Shown: positions 54,097 to 64,000, counted from the first letter of the stretch. The stretch is DNA of 64,000 nucleotides from Gluconobacter wancherniae NBRC 103581 (GCF_007988885.1 NZ_BJUZ01000002.1:558001-622000); one strand, 5' to 3'. Numbers and translations: made by a program. Notes: generated by a model from the letters alone, not told the origin.

Positions 54097-57000
54097 ATGA
54101 ATGCTATCGTCGTTACCGCACTTAAGCGGCCATATACGTTTGTTGTTTTGTCCATTCTGATTCTGATCTTTGGAATCAGGGCTGCGATCTTTACGCCGAC
54201 AGACGTTTTCCCAGACATCAAGATCCCGATTGTCGCCGCCGTCTGGTCCTATACCGGACTGATGCCGGAAGACATGTCAGGGCGTATCGTTTATTATTAC
54301 GAGCGCTCTCTGACTGCGACTGTCAGCAACATCGAGCATATTGAAAGCTCATCCTATTACGGCCGCGGCATTGTGAAGATATTCTTCCAGCCGGGTACGG
54401 ATACGGCAGTTGCGCAGACCCAGATCACATCGGTTTCGCAGACAGTCATCAAGCAGATGCCGACAGGGACGACGCCGCCCCTGATCCTCACTCTTGACGC
54501 TTCGTCGGTTCCTGTTCTGACACTCCAGGTCAATAATCCGACCATGTCAGGCTCAGACATCTACAATATGGCGTCGAACCTGATCCGTCCTGAGCTTGTC
54601 TCGGTCGCGGGTGCAGCCATTCCAAATCCCTATGGTGGTCTTGCGCCGGACATCATGGTGGACATCGACCCCATCAAGCTTCTCGCGCATCGTCTCTCTC
54701 CAGAGGACGTAGCGAATGCTCTGAACCGGCAGAATATTGTTCTTCCAGCAGGTGATCAGAAAGTTGGTCAGCTCGACTGGATGGTAAAGACCAACTCTGC
54801 ACCCATCGACCTTGCGGTATTTAACCGGATGCCGATCAAGCAGGTTGGCAACTCGGTCGTGTATCTGCGTGATGTTGCGTGGGTCCACAGGGGCGGCCCA
54901 CCGCAGATCAACGCCGTTCTGGTCAAGGGGCAGCAGGCCGTCCTTATTGTCATTCTCAAAAGTGGCAATGCCTCAACGCTTTCCGTGGTTTCCGGCATCA
55001 AGAAGCTGTTGCCTCAGATTGAAGCTACGTTGCCTGCAGGCAGTAGTGTGAATGTCCTTACGGATGCTTCCAGCTTCGTGAAGGATTCCGTGTTCGACGT
55101 GCTGCGCGAAATGGTTACCGCCGCTATTCTGACCAGTCTTACGGTGTTGCTCTTCTTGGGGTCGTGGCGTTCAACGGTCATCGTGGCCACATCGATTCCG
55201 TTGGCCATTCTCTGCGCAATTATTGGTCTGAGTATTTCGGGTCAGTCCATCAACGTGATGACGCTCGGCGGCCTTGCTCTTGCGGTCGGTATTCTTGTTG
55301 ATGACGCGACCGTCATGATCGAAAATATCGATGCTCATCTTGAAATGGGCAAAGAGCTGGAAACGGCGATCATCGACGCTGCGAACCAGATCGTGATTCC
55401 GACATTCGTGTCCACGACCTGTATCTGCATTGTGTGGTTGCCGCTGTTTGAACTGACAGGTATCTCCGGCTGGCTGTTTATGCCGATGGCTGAAGCAATC
55501 ATTTACGCAATGATCGCGTCTTTCATTCTGTCTCGTACGCTAGTCCCCACGATGGCGAACTGGCTGCTGGCGGCACAGGTGCGAATGCATCGTGACCCTG
55601 AATGGCACCATCGCAAAAAGAATATCTTCGGGCGCTTTCAGTCAGGCTTTGAGGCACGATTCACAGCGTTTCGTGAAGCCTATCAGCACGTCCTCGTTTC
55701 GCTGATCACCATCCGCGGCAGATTTGTTGGTCTGTTCATGTTGGCTGCTGTTGCCTCCATGTCTCTTCTGTTCTTCGTCGGGCAGGATTTCTTCCCGGAA
55801 ATCAAATCCGGAACCATCCAGATGCACATGCGTGCGCCTGTTGGTACGCGTATCGAAGAGACCGGAAAAATCAGTGGGCTCGTCGAGAAGCGCATTCGTC
55901 AACTCCTACCGGGAGAAGTCGAAAACGTTGTGAACAACTGCGGCCTGCCATTCAGTCAGCTGAATCAGGCGATGGTGCCGTCCCCGACAACCGGATCTCA
56001 GGATTGCGACATCACGATTCAGTTGCATAACGACGAGAGTCCGATCCCGCAGTTCCGTCGCAAGCTGCGTAAGGGGCTGACCAATTCATTTCCGGGAACA
56101 ATATTCACGTTCCAGCCAGGCGATCTGACGGCGAAGATCCTGAATTTTGGTCTACCATCTCCGCTCGATGTGCAGGTGGTTGGACGTAACCTTCATGGTA
56201 ACTACGCGTTTGCAACTGGGCTGGCCCAGAAGCTGCGTCATATTCCGGGTATTGCGGACGTAACTGTCCAGCAGCCCATGACGCAGCCAACAATTCTGGT
56301 GAATAACCGTCGTAGCTATGCGCTGGGCACGGGGATCACCGAACAGGACGTCGCTTTCAACGCACTCGTGACGCTTTCAGGAAGTGCTCAGGTCGGGCAG
56401 ACTTACTATCTAAACTCTCAGGGTACGTCTCAGCTGATCGATGTGCAGACGCCTGCTAACTTCCTTCAGACAATGAACGACCTAGAAATCGTTCCGATCG
56501 ACAAGGGAGACGGCAATCCGTCTAACCAGAACCCACAGATTCTGGGGGCTCTGAGTGAGCTTGTTCAGACGGGTACACCTGCTGAAATCGCGCATTACAA
56601 CATCATGCCCGTCTTTGACATCTACGCGTCCACTGAATCCATGGACCTTGGGACAGTGTCGCGGGCTGTCGAGCGTATTGTCGACAAGCAACGTCAATAT
56701 CTCCCCCATGGTTCAACGATGGTCGTGCGCGGTCAGGCTGTGACCATGAACGACGCCTATGTGCAGCTTATTGGCGGCCTCGCGATGTCGATCGTCCTTG
56801 TTTATCTGATCATCGTTGTGAATTTTCAGTCCTGGCTGGATCCGTTTGTTATCATCACGGCGCTGCCGGGCGCTCTGGGGGGTATCTCCTGGAGCCTGTT
56901 CCTGACGCATACGCCGCTTTCGGTTCCGGCGCTGACAGGTGCCATCATGTGCATGGGTACAGCGACGGCGAATGCCATTCTCGTTGTTTCTTTTGCCAGA

Positions 57001-57264
57001 GAGCGGCTTGATCACCATGGTGACGTGCTGCTGGCAGCTCGGGAAGCTGGCTACGAACGTATTAGACCGGTCCTGATGACCGCACTTGCGATGATGATCG
57101 GCATGATTCCCATGTCCATCAGCAACTCTGACAACGCCCCCCTGGGTAAAGCGGTGATCGGCGGTCTGCTGATCGCAACGGTGGCAACACTGCTGTTCGT
57201 GCCCTGTGTTTTCGCCCTGATGCATTACAAGCGGCCTGCTGGGCCGGAAGGAGACCGCGCGTGA
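54097..57264 (+). CDS. RND efflux pump (HAE1-like), permease subunit
   Basis: 1055 residues, the normal length of AcrB-type pumps. Twelve helices with two large periplasmic loops are inferable. Helix 4 has the proton-relay pair in VGILVDDATVMIEN. In helix 10, where AcrB has Lys940 (SAKNAIL), this protein reads TATANAIL, with Ala958 at codon 56968-56970; helix 11 keeps the RIRPVLMT arginine. It overlaps its adaptor gene by 4 bp. It belongs to a divergent RND group; substrate unknown. Confidence 0.94.
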   Translation: MNAIVVTALKRPYTFVVLSILILIFGIRAAIFTPTDVFPDIKIPIVAAVWSYTGLMPEDMSGRIVYYYERSLTATVSNIEHIESSSYYGRGIVKIFFQPGTDTAVAQTQITSVSQTVIKQMPTGTTPPLILTLDASSVPVLTLQVNNPTMSGSDIYNMASNLIRPELVSVAGAAIPNPYGGLAPDIMVDIDPIKLLAHRLSPEDVANALNRQNIVLPAGDQKVGQLDWMVKTNSAPIDLAVFNRMPIKQVGNSVVYLRDVAWVHRGGPPQINAVLVKGQQAVLIVILKSGNASTLSVVSGIKKLLPQIEATLPAGSSVNVLTDASSFVKDSVFDVLREMVTAAILTSLTVLLFLGSWRSTVIVATSIPLAILCAIIGLSISGQSINVMTLGGLALAVGILVDDATVMIENIDAHLEMGKELETAIIDAANQIVIPTFVSTTCICIVWLPLFELTGISGWLFMPMAEAIIYAMIASFILSRTLVPTMANWLLAAQVRMHRDPEWHHRKKNIFGRFQSGFEARFTAFREAYQHVLVSLITIRGRFVGLFMLAAVASMSLLFFVGQDFFPEIKSGTIQMHMRAPVGTRIEETGKISGLVEKRIRQLLPGEVENVVNNCGLPFSQLNQAMVPSPTTGSQDCDITIQLHNDESPIPQFRRKLRKGLTNSFPGTIFTFQPGDLTAKILNFGLPSPLDVQVVGRNLHGNYAFATGLAQKLRHIPGIADVTVQQPMTQPTILVNNRRSYALGTGITEQDVAFNALVTLSGSAQVGQTYYLNSQGTSQLIDVQTPANFLQTMNDLEIVPIDKGDGNPSNQNPQILGALSELVQTGTPAEIAHYNIMPVFDIYASTESMDLGTVSRAVERIVDKQRQYLPHGSTMVVRGQAVTMNDAYVQLIGGLAMSIVLVYLIIVVNFQSWLDPFVIITALPGALGGISWSLFLTHTPLSVPALTGAIMCMGTATANAILVVSFARERLDHHGDVLLAAREAGYERIRPVLMTALAMMIGMIPMSISNSDNAPLGKAVIGGLLIATVATLLFVPCVFALMHYKRPAGPEGDRA

Positions 57265-58547
57265 ACCACCCGATGGAGCAGGGGAACGGACCCCACGTTA
57301 ACAGCCCCAAAAGTGGAAGTGCCCGCGGAAAGCTGGTGCTGCTGGTGGTGGTTCTGATTGCGATATTTCTGGCGGCCTGGGGTATCATCCAAAGGGGCGT
57401 GCATTATCACTCCCTTACGGCCCGCACGGAAGATGCTGCCATTCCACCCGTTACGCTGATCACTCCGCAGCCGGGTCCTGCAATACGCCAGGTGGATCTG
57501 CCAGCTAATCTTGCTGCATGGTATGAGGCCCCGATCTACGCTCAGGTCTCTGGCTATGTGAAAATGTGGTACAAGGATTATGGCGCGCACGTTAAGCGTA
57601 ACGACGTCCTGGCCGAGATCAACACGCCGAGCCTTGACGCTCAGTATGCGGCCGCAAAGGCGCATTATGATGTGATCATGGCGCGTTATCGCCTTGCGAT
57701 GATCACAACGGAGCGTTGGACTGCGCTGAAGGGCACACAGGCCGTCTCACGCCAGGAAGTTGATGTTCAGGCCGCCAACGCAGCGGCCCAGAAGGCAGAG
57801 CTTGAAGCGGCAGAACATGAAGTCGATCGTTTTGAAGCGCTGGAAAACTTCAAGAAGATCGTTGCTCCATTTGATGGTATCGTGACCTCCCGTCTTGTGA
57901 ACGTCGGTGACTACGTGAACGCAGGGGGAGGGAACGTCACGTCACGTGGAGCTGCTTCTGAACTGTTCTCGGTGGCCGATGTGCATCGGATGCGTGTTTT
58001 CGTTTCTGTTCCACAGGATTTCGCGAGTGTCATTTCGCCTAAGATTACGGCTGATCTGACTGTCCCTCAGTACCCGGGCAAGAAATTCACAGCGACGTTC
58101 CTCGCCACGGCCCGTGCTTTCAATGCTGCTACCCGGACGGTGACGACTGAGTTGACGCTGGGGAATGAAGATGGCCTGCTCTGGCCCAATTCATATGCGA
58201 CCGCGCATATTTCCGCTCCAGGTAACCCGGACATCATGATCCTTCCAACGGGTGCATTGATTTTTCGTGCGGAGGGGATGCAGGTTGCGAAGGTCGTCAA
58301 CAATCATGTTCATCTGCTGAATGTGAAGGTTGGCATCAACTTTGGAACGACTTGTCAGATTTTGAGTGGCGTCAGCAAGGATGATCAGCTTGTCGCCAAT
58401 CCGACAGCAGATCTTCTTGAAGGTGACGAGGTGAAGGTTGTGCCAACGACTGCTGGCTACAATGCGAAAACCAAGGCACAGCAGGCAGAGGATCAAAAGA
58501 CTCTGCATGAACATGATGCCAATCCTGCGGAGGCCGGATCCCGCTGA
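57261..58547 (+). CDS. RND periplasmic adaptor (membrane fusion protein)
   Basis: 428 residues. One helix at about 26-48, lipoyl halves (PIYAQVSGYVKMWYKDYGAHVKRNDVLAEINTPSLDAQ and FKKIVAPFDGIVTSRLVNVGDYV), a short alpha-hairpin between, then a beta-barrel and membrane-proximal domain. Its start overlaps the permease and its stop overlaps the channel gene (TGATG), so all three are coupled. Confidence 0.94.
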   Translation: MNHPMEQGNGPHVNSPKSGSARGKLVLLVVVLIAIFLAAWGIIQRGVHYHSLTARTEDAAIPPVTLITPQPGPAIRQVDLPANLAAWYEAPIYAQVSGYVKMWYKDYGAHVKRNDVLAEINTPSLDAQYAAAKAHYDVIMARYRLAMITTERWTALKGTQAVSRQEVDVQAANAAAQKAELEAAEHEVDRFEALENFKKIVAPFDGIVTSRLVNVGDYVNAGGGNVTSRGAASELFSVADVHRMRVFVSVPQDFASVISPKITADLTVPQYPGKKFTATFLATARAFNAATRTVTTELTLGNEDGLLWPNSYATAHISAPGNPDIMILPTGALIFRAEGMQVAKVVNNHVHLLNVKVGINFGTTCQILSGVSKDDQLVANPTADLLEGDEVKVVPTTAGYNAKTKAQQAEDQKTLHEHDANPAEAGSR

Positions 58548-60169
58548 TGAAAATTCATAATCAGGCGCCGCGTCGGCGCTCATGGCGCCATGTTTCCACA
58601 GCGTTGGTTGGCGTCATGTCTATCGGCCTGGCGTCCTGCGACCTGTCTCCAGACTATCATGCTCCTACGTATCTCTATCCCAATGGCTGGGAAGGGAAGG
58701 GTGTGATGACAGATGCTCATCCGGCAGACGGAGCAGTGCGTGGCGATTGGTGGACGATGCTGAACGATCCGATCCTGAATGGATTGGAAACGCGCATGCT
58801 CGGAGTTAATGCCGATCTGCAAGCTGCAGCAGAAGCATTCACCCAGGCCCGGGATGTAGCGAGAGAGGCGGAAAGTCAGCTTTATCCGCAGCTGACCGGC
58901 GCTGCTGGCATGAGCAAGAATAAAGGCTCCCTAGGTCGCCTGTTCAACAATCGTCGAACCAGTACGTCGCCTGTTTATGAATCCAATGAGGCTTACAGCG
59001 GAGCTGCAACCTGGGAGCCTGATTTTTGGGATGCCATCCGCAATACTACGAGGATGCAGAAAAATCTGGCTCAGGCTACCGCGGCAGAATATGCAGTGGC
59101 GCGCTTGAGCCTTGAGGCAGAGCTCGCTTCAGATTATGTGGCGCTACGCGGTATAGACGCTCAGAACGCTGTCTATGATGATTCCATCAGGTACTTTAAA
59201 ACTGCCGTTGAAATCACGCGTCTGCGTCAGGCTGGGGCTATCGGAGCGGGCCTTGATGTTTCCCGTGCCGAAAATCAGCTTTACGCAGCCATGGCCGCAC
59301 AGAGTGCTCTGACGGCCCGAAGGCAAGTCATGGAGCACGCCATTGCCGCGTTGCTGAACACCGTACCTGCAGGATTTCATCTGGCGCCGGTTCATGACGT
59401 TCACATGCATTTCGGTACGGTTAAGGTCAACTCCGGCTTGCCCTCAAGTCTGCTGGAGCGTCGTCCTGACATTGCGGTTGCAGAACGCCAGATGGCTGCT
59501 GCCGCCCGTGGAATCGGGGTGTCTCGCGCTGCGTTCTATCCACGTGTCACTTTCAGTGCGGCGGGTGGCTTTGAAGATGCAGGGTTCGATCTTGCAAGCC
59601 TTTCCAATGCCTTCTGGAAAATTGCAGTCCAAGCGGTTGAACCTGCATTCACGGGTGGTCTGAGACGGGCTGCTTTGCAACGATCATGGTCTCAGTATCG
59701 GCAAACGGCCGACAACTATCGTTCGACGGTTATCTCGGCGTTTCAGGACGTAGAAGACGGGTTGAGCCAGACAGGACTTTATAAAGTCGAGCTTGATCAG
59801 CAGCATCAGGCTGTTGAAGCAGCGCTTCGGACGCAAAGCATGACGATGGCTCTCTATACCGGCGGGCTGTCGAATTATCTTGATGCACTTGTGGCCCAGC
59901 AGGATGCTCTTCAGGCACGCCTTCTTGAAGTTCAGGCGCAGACGGCTCAGGTCCAGGCTACAGTGCGTCTTGTGCGTGCTCTTGGAGGCGGGTGGAGTGC
60001 TTCCGCATTGCCGACGGTCAAGCAGATCGATCCTTTCTCCCCACTACAGTATCAGGGGCTTCATAACCCACGCCCGGTAGGAGATGTCGATACGCATCAA
60101 TCTCCTGTTGCGACCGATCTGAGCGGAGATTATACGAGCCCCGTTCCCAATAAGGGCTTGACGCACTAA
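58547..60169 (+). CDS. NodT-family outer-membrane efflux lipoprotein
   Basis: 540 residues. N terminus with positively charged start and lipobox LASC (Cys about 31), followed by DLSPDYHAPT. The second outer-membrane efflux repeat has LLERRPDIAVAERQMAAAARGIGVSRAAFYPRVTFSA. It is the channel of the RND system. The last ~50 residues after ALGGGWSA form an unusual polar extension not needed for the fold. Confidence 0.93.
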   Translation: MKIHNQAPRRRSWRHVSTALVGVMSIGLASCDLSPDYHAPTYLYPNGWEGKGVMTDAHPADGAVRGDWWTMLNDPILNGLETRMLGVNADLQAAAEAFTQARDVAREAESQLYPQLTGAAGMSKNKGSLGRLFNNRRTSTSPVYESNEAYSGAATWEPDFWDAIRNTTRMQKNLAQATAAEYAVARLSLEAELASDYVALRGIDAQNAVYDDSIRYFKTAVEITRLRQAGAIGAGLDVSRAENQLYAAMAAQSALTARRQVMEHAIAALLNTVPAGFHLAPVHDVHMHFGTVKVNSGLPSSLLERRPDIAVAERQMAAAARGIGVSRAAFYPRVTFSAAGGFEDAGFDLASLSNAFWKIAVQAVEPAFTGGLRRAALQRSWSQYRQTADNYRSTVISAFQDVEDGLSQTGLYKVELDQQHQAVEAALRTQSMTMALYTGGLSNYLDALVAQQDALQARLLEVQAQTAQVQATVRLVRALGGGWSASALPTVKQIDPFSPLQYQGLHNPRPVGDVDTHQSPVATDLSGDYTSPVPNKGLTH

Positions 60170-60278
60170 CTGAAACCGGTCTACGGGACCGCCTCAATTC
60201 GAACGCGGGAGGAATCGGTTTCGATCGATTCCACTGGAACCGCGGTTCGGGAACGACACAGAGTAAGGAGTCCCGGAT
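60170..60278 (+). promoter_or_regulatory. Leader of the rplK operon
   Basis: 109 bp with several short hairpins, for example 60177-60181 with 60187-60191, and a 12-bp palindrome GAACCGCGGTTC. A strong AAGGAG ribosome site lies before the rplK ATG. Ribosomal protein L1 usually represses this operon by binding the leader; I cannot show the L1 site itself. No secE or nusG lies here. Confidence 0.4.
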
Positions 60279-60713
60279 ATGGCCAAAAAAGTTGTTGGCT
60301 ACATCAAGCTTCAGATCCCGGCTGGTAAAGCCAATCCATCTCCTCCGGTTGGTCCGGCCCTCGGTCAGCGCGGCCTGAACATCATGCAGTTCTGCAAAGA
60401 GTTCAACGCAAAGACCCAAGGTCTTGAGCCCGGTATGCCAATTCCCGTGGTTATCACGGCGTTTGCTGACCGTACGTTCACGTTCATCACCAAGACACCG
60501 CCAAACACATACTTCCTTCTCAAGGCAGCCAAGATTTCCAAGGGCAGCCAGACAGTTGGTAAGTCTGCAGCAGTGGGTTCTGTGACGACTTCCCAGCTTC
60601 GCGAGATTGCTGAGACGAAGTTCAAGGATATGAACGCCAACGATCTCGATGGCGCCGTGCGCATGCTCGCCGGCTCTGCGAAGTCGATGGGCCTGAACGT
60701 GGTGGAGGGCTGA
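60279..60713 (+). CDS. rplK: 50S ribosomal protein L11
   Basis: 144 residues. [28 protein letters not shown] and the C-terminal rRNA-binding domain with [14 protein letters not shown]-type helices are intact. Binds the GTPase-associated centre of 23S rRNA. It is followed 4 bp later by rplA. Confidence 0.99.
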   Translation: MAKKVVGYIKLQIPAGKANPSPPVGPALGQRGLNIMQFCKEFNAKTQGLEPGMPIPVVITAFADRTFTFITKTPPNTYFLLKAAKISKGSQTVGKSAAVGSVTTSQLREIAETKFKDMNANDLDGAVRMLAGSAKSMGLNVVEG

Positions 60714-60717
60714 TATC

Positions 60718-61413
60718 ATGGCCAAGAACAAGCGTCTGAATGCTGCGCAGGCTACTGTCGAGCGCAACAAGCCATATGTGCTCAGCGAAGCTGTTGCTCT
60801 GGTAAAGAGCAATGCGAAGGCAAAGTTCGATGAGACCATTGAAATTTCGCTGAACCTCGGTATCGATCCGCGTCACGCTGACCAGATGGTCCGTGGTCTG
60901 ATTTCCCTGCCGAATGGCACGGGTAAGACGCTGCGCGTTGGTGTGTTTGCTCGTGGTGCGAAGGCTGAGGAAGCAATCGCAGCTGGTGCAGAAGTTGTTG
61001 GTGCGGAAGATCTGGCCGAAAAGATTCAGGCTGGCGAGATCGACTTCGATCGCTGCATTGCAACGCCTGACATGATGGCTCTCGTTGGTCGTCTTGGTAA
61101 GATCCTCGGTCCTCGTGGTCTGATGCCGAACCCACGTCTCGGCACGGTGACCATGGACGTTAAGGGTGCCATCACGGCAGCTAAGTCTGGTCAGGTCGAA
61201 TATCGTGCTGAGAAGGCTGGTATTATTCATGCTGGCGTCGGCAAGGCGTCCTTCGATGAAGCAAAGCTGATTGAAAACATCAACGCGCTCGTCGATGCCG
61301 TTCAGAAGGCTCGTCCGTCGGGCGCCAAGGGTACCTATTTGAAGAAGGCTGGTCTTTCTTCCACGATGGGCCCAGGTGTACGTCTCGACGTTTCGAGCTT
61401 CACGGCCGTTTGA
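60718..61413 (+). CDS. rplA: 50S ribosomal protein L1
   Basis: 231 residues, normal length. L1-stalk protein and translational repressor of rplK-rpl[24 protein letters not shown] and [22 protein letters not shown] are diagnostic; the C-terminal [15 protein letters not shown] is conserved. Confidence 0.99.
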   Translation: MAKNKRLNAAQATVERNKPYVLSEAVALVKSNAKAKFDETIEISLNLGIDPRHADQMVRGLISLPNGTGKTLRVGVFARGAKAEEAIAAGAEVVGAEDLAEKIQAGEIDFDRCIATPDMMALVGRLGKILGPRGLMPNPRLGTVTMDVKGAITAAKSGQVEYRAEKAGIIHAGVGKASFDEAKLIENINALVDAVQKARPSGAKGTYLKKAGLSSTMGPGVRLDVSSFTAV

Positions 61414-61725
61414 GTTTTCTGGGCTGCTCCGTTATGGAGTGGCCCACAAGAATGACGCCATCTTCTTCTGAATGTGGCGGCGCAGGGGTGCAGCACGTTG
61501 TGTCGCATTTCCGATCCTGTCCAAGACCGCACGTGAAGTCTTTCTCGGCTTCTTAAGGATCTTTAGAGATCGCGGGCGTCAGACGGTGCGCCAGTGTTTT
61601 GTGTTTAGCGCGATGCACTGGGTTGGTCACTTCTGAGGACAGGCGAGCGGGCTTTTTCCTGGATAAGGGGATGGCCTTTGGGTAACTTGGTCCGAAGGTT
61701 TTTCGGGCCGACGAGGAGACAGGTT
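61414..61725 (+). promoter_or_regulatory. rplJL leader region (L10 autoregulation)
   Basis: 312 bp without a gene between rplA and rplJ. This position normally carries the rplJ promoter and the mRNA leader bound by the L10-(L7/L12) complex, which represses its own translation. No structured motif was confirmed by folding; the assignment rests on context. Confidence 0.5.
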
Positions 61726-62250
61726 TTGGACCGTACGGAAAAGCGGGCCTTTGTCGAATTCCTCGCCGATGTGTTTGGCAGCACGTCCATGGTTGTCGTC
61801 ACCCAGAATAAGGGTCTGACGGTTGCTGATGTGACGGAGCTTCGTCGACGCATTCGTGCGGCGGGTGCGACATACAAGGTTGCGAAGAACCGGCTGGCCA
61901 GCCGCGCTCTGGATGGGACCCAATTCGACGGCATTTCGTCGCTGCTGAAGGGGCCGACCGCGCTTGCGTGGGCTGAAGATCCCGTAGCAGTGGCAAAAGT
62001 GATCGTTGAGTTCGCCAAGACGAACGACAAGCTGGTTGTTCTTGGTGGTGCACTTGGTAATCAGACGCTTGATGCGGATGGTGTCAAGGTGCTCGCCGAG
62101 CTGCCGTCTCTGGATGAGCTGCGTGCAAAGCTGGTTGGTATGATCAATACCCCGGCAACGCGTATCGCAGGTATCACCCAGGCTCCGGCAGGACAGCTTG
62201 CTCGCGTCTTTGGTGCCTATGCCAAGACCGGCGAAGCAGAAGCCGCCTGA
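61726..62250 (+). CDS. rplJ: 50S ribosomal protein L10
   Basis: 174 residues from TTG at 61726, chosen because GAGGAG lies 7 nt upstream and [17 protein letters not shown] is the normal L10 N terminus. Forms the stalk base; the C-terminal helix binds L7/L12 dimers. The non-ATG start may help keep expression feedback-sensitive. Confidence 0.97.
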   Translation: MDRTEKRAFVEFLADVFGSTSMVVVTQNKGLTVADVTELRRRIRAAGATYKVAKNRLASRALDGTQFDGISSLLKGPTALAWAEDPVAVAKVIVEFAKTNDKLVVLGGALGNQTLDADGVKVLAELPSLDELRAKLVGMINTPATRIAGITQAPAGQLARVFGAYAKTGEAEAA

Positions 62251-62311
62251 GAGTTTACGCTGCGGCGTAATCTTGAATCCCATCTAACAGTGCATCACTT
62301 AGGATAATATC

Positions 62312-62683
62312 ATGGCCGACCTGGCAAAGATTGTTGAAGAGCTGTCCGCTCTTACCGTTCTCGAAGCTGCTGAGCTTTCCAAGCTTCTCGAAGAGAAGTG
62401 GGGCGTTTCTGCTGCTGCTCCTGTAGCTGCTGCTGCTGCTCCGGCTGCTGCTGCTGCTGCTGCTGAAGAGCAGACCGAGTTCACTGTTGTTCTTGCCGCT
62501 GCTGGCGACAAGAAGATCAACGTGATCAAGGAAATCCGTGGCATCACGGGCCTGGGTCTGAAGGAAGCTAAGGACCTGGTTGAGGGTGCACCGAAGACCG
62601 TCAAGGAAGGTGTTTCCAAGGACGAAGCTGCCAAGATCAAGAAGACCCTTGAAGACAACGGCGCATCCGTCGAAATCAAGTAA
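62312..62683 (+). CDS. rplL: 50S ribosomal protein L7/L12
   Basis: 123 residues. N-terminal dimerisation helices, a poly-Ala/Val hinge (residues about 34-52, encoded mostly by GCT), and the C-terminal factor-binding domain with [25 protein letters not shown]. Recruits translational GTPases. Confidence 0.99.
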   Translation: MADLAKIVEELSALTVLEAAELSKLLEEKWGVSAAAPVAAAAAPAAAAAAAEEQTEFTVVLAAAGDKKINVIKEIRGITGLGLKEAKDLVEGAPKTVKEGVSKDEAAKIKKTLEDNGASVEIK

Positions 62684-62698
62684 TCACTTGATTTCAGG

Positions 62699-62722
62699 TT
62701 GCTATTCCTTAAGGGGTAGCAA
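62699..62722 (+). terminator. Attenuator-like hairpin between rplL and rpoB
   Basis: A 10-bp stem (62699-62708 with 62713-62722, two G-U pairs) with a TTAA loop but no T-run. A second G+C-rich stem forms about 62744-62770. They may be attenuation or RNase III processing sites, as found in this position in other bacteria. Confidence 0.45.
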
Positions 62723-62929
62723 TCTCTGCCGAGCAGACAGATTAGGGCGGGGATCGCATGCGGTTCCCGCCCGATTTGCCGTTGGTAGATATAAGAGTAT
62801 ACTGCGCGGCTCGCTACGTAGTGAAATATTTGAAAAGCCGGTCGTTCCGGTCGCCCGAGGAGTTCGGAAGCCTTATTCCGGTCACGCTCTACGGACGACT
62901 CGAAGGTCTGGTGCAGAGGGCAGGGATAG

Positions 62930-64000
62930 ATGAACGCGATCACGAAATCGTTCACGGGACGCAAGAGGATCCGCAAAAGCTTCGGGCGCATTCCCGAAAT
63001 TGCGCCGATGCCCAATCTGATTGATGTGCAGCGCGCCTCTTATGAGGCGTTTCTGCAGATGAACGTCAGCCCTGATAGCCGCCAGCAGGCGGGTCTTCAG
63101 GAGGTCTTTCGGTCGGTTTTCCCGATTAATGACTTCGCCGGCCGCGGTCGTCTGGACTTTCAGTCCTACGAATTCGAAGAGCCGAAATATGACGTTGAAG
63201 AGTGCATTCAGCGAGGCCTGACGTATGCAGCGCCCCTGAAGGTCATTCTTCGTCTCACGACGTGGGACATCGATGAAGATACGGGCTCGCGCTCAATTCA
63301 CGATCTGAAGGAGCAGCCGGTTTACATGGGCGATATGCCGCTCATGACCGATAACGGTACCTTTATTATTAATGGTACAGAGCGCGTCATCGTTTCCCAG
63401 ATGCATCGCAGCCCTGGTGTTTTCTTTGATCACGACAAGGGCAAGACGCATTCCTCAGGTAAATATCTTTTTGCCGCGCGTGTTATTCCATACCGTGGAT
63501 CTTGGCTCGACTTTGAGTTCGATGCCAAGGATCTGATTTACGTTCGTATTGATCGTAAGCGCAAGCTGCCTGTCACGACACTGCTATATGCGCTTGAAGG
63601 CGCCAACTTTATTGCTGCTCGTGAAGCGAAGCTGGCAGAAGGGGGCGATGTAGAGAGCTTGGATATTCAGGGAATGGATCAGGACGAAATCCTGAACTAT
63701 TTCTATGACACCGTTACCTTTACCCGGATGGGCGAAGAGTGGGCGCGTTCCTTCGACGCGGATGCATTCCGTGGCAAGAAGCTCCTCAGTCCTCTTGTTG
63801 ATGCCGACACCGGTGAAGTCGTTGCAGAAGCAGACGCCAAGCTGACCGCACGTATGGTGCGGAAGATTGCTGAAAACACGCGTGTGGTTCAGGTCGGTCG
63901 TCCAGACGTCCTCGGTTGCTTCCTTGCTCATGATCTCGTCAATGAGAACACGGGCGAAATTTATGGTGAAGCTGGCGAAGAGCTGACTGAGGACCGTCTC
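62930..64000 (+). CDS. rpoB: RNA polymerase beta subunit, 3' end outside window
   Basis: The first 357 codons are visible, in frame to the last base. Begins [20 protein letters not shown], then [16 protein letters not shown], the beta protrusion and lobe regions, with [27 protein letters not shown] as the conserved N-terminal motif. The rifampicin pocket lies further downstream and is not covered. It follows rplL in the standard order. Confidence 0.98.
   Translation, partial: MNAITKSFTGRKRIRKSFGRIPEIAPMPNLIDVQRASYEAFLQMNVSPDSRQQAGLQEVFRSVFPINDFAGRGRLDFQSYEFEEPKYDVEECIQRGLTYAAPLKVILRLTTWDIDEDTGSRSIHDLKEQPVYMGDMPLMTDNGTFIINGTERVIVSQMHRSPGVFFDHDKGKTHSSGKYLFAARVIPYRGSWLDFEFDAKDLIYVRIDRKRKLPVTTLLYALEGANFIAAREAKLAEGGDVESLDIQGMDQDEILNYFYDTVTFTRMGEEWARSFDADAFRGKKLLSPLVDADTGEVVAEADAKLTARMVRKIAENTRVVQVGRPDVLGCFLAHDLVNENTGEIYGEAGEELTEDRL

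Noticed and set aside
60018-60839. 273-codon minus-strand frame
   Set aside because: Antisense to the efflux channel end and rplK; no domain and no ribosome site.
62410-62470. GCT trinucleotide repeat as a microsatellite
   Set aside because: It encodes the alanine-rich hinge normal for L7/L12.
1-64000. IS elements, prophage or CRISPR array
   Set aside because: No transposase, integrase, phage structural gene or regularly spaced repeats were found.

Overview
The window looks like chromosomal DNA of an acetic acid bacterium (Acetobacteraceae, most likely Gluconobacter or a close relative). This is inferred from the adjacent Entner-Doudoroff pair edd-eda, the alphaproteobacterial block DUF3576-leuS-lptE-holA, the FzlA-type glutathione-transferase-like protein beside minCDE, Hint-domain surface proteins, and the large number of efflux and TonB systems. 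No database search was possible, so genus level is an inference. No IS element, prophage, CRISPR array or rRNA operon was seen.

Layout. 1-2.0 kb: 3' part of a lytic transglycosylase, a YqaA/DedA-type membrane protein and a cytochrome b561. 2.0-8.4 kb: a microcin-like locus with a C39-peptidase ABC exporter, its HlyD-type adaptor and a 131-residue peptide with a double-glycine leader, all on the minus strand, divergent from a Hint-domain protein; a Fur-box-like site lies in the A+T-rich region between them. 8.4-11.2 kb: edd-eda, preceded by a 14-bp palindrome and a 19-codon leader reading frame that overlaps the edd start. 11.3-17.9 kb: an EmrB/EmrA/NodT-type tripartite efflux operon running by stop/start overlaps into a YdjM-like membrane protein, purH and a small secreted protein. 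18.0-28.1 kb: flagellar genes (fliK-like, flgD, fliF, fliG, fliH-like, fliN, flhA, flhF, flhG), with unusually A+T-rich stretches.

28.2-32.7 kb: nitrilase-family amidase, NAD kinase, a 2-hydroxyacid dehydrogenase, a low-molecular-weight phosphatase, an AEC transporter and a small membrane protein. 32.76-33.06 kb: tRNA-Arg(CCU) interrupted directly after the anticodon by a 228-nt group I intron. 33.6-35.7 kb: a SARP-like regulator. 35.9-40.7 kb: DUF3576 lipoprotein, leuS, lptE, holA. 40.8-45.5 kb: a PKHD-type dioxygenase with a Fur-like site, a TonB-dependent receptor and a royal-jelly/yellow-type secreted protein. 45.6-48.8 kb: YidB-like protein and minE-minD-minC, divergent from an FzlA-like gene. 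48.8-51.6 kb: a BaiN/HI0933 flavoprotein, a small cysteine-containing lipoprotein and rmuC. 51.8-60.2 kb: an OmpR-type two-component system followed by an RND tripartite efflux operon. 60.3-64.0 kb: rplK-rplA, rplJ-rplL and the first 357 codons of rpoB.

The observations most worth following are the microcin-like export locus with its possible Fur control and no visible immunity gene, the intron-containing tRNA-Arg, the cysteine-containing leader frame coupled to edd, and an RND pump that appears to lack the proton-relay lysine of AcrB.
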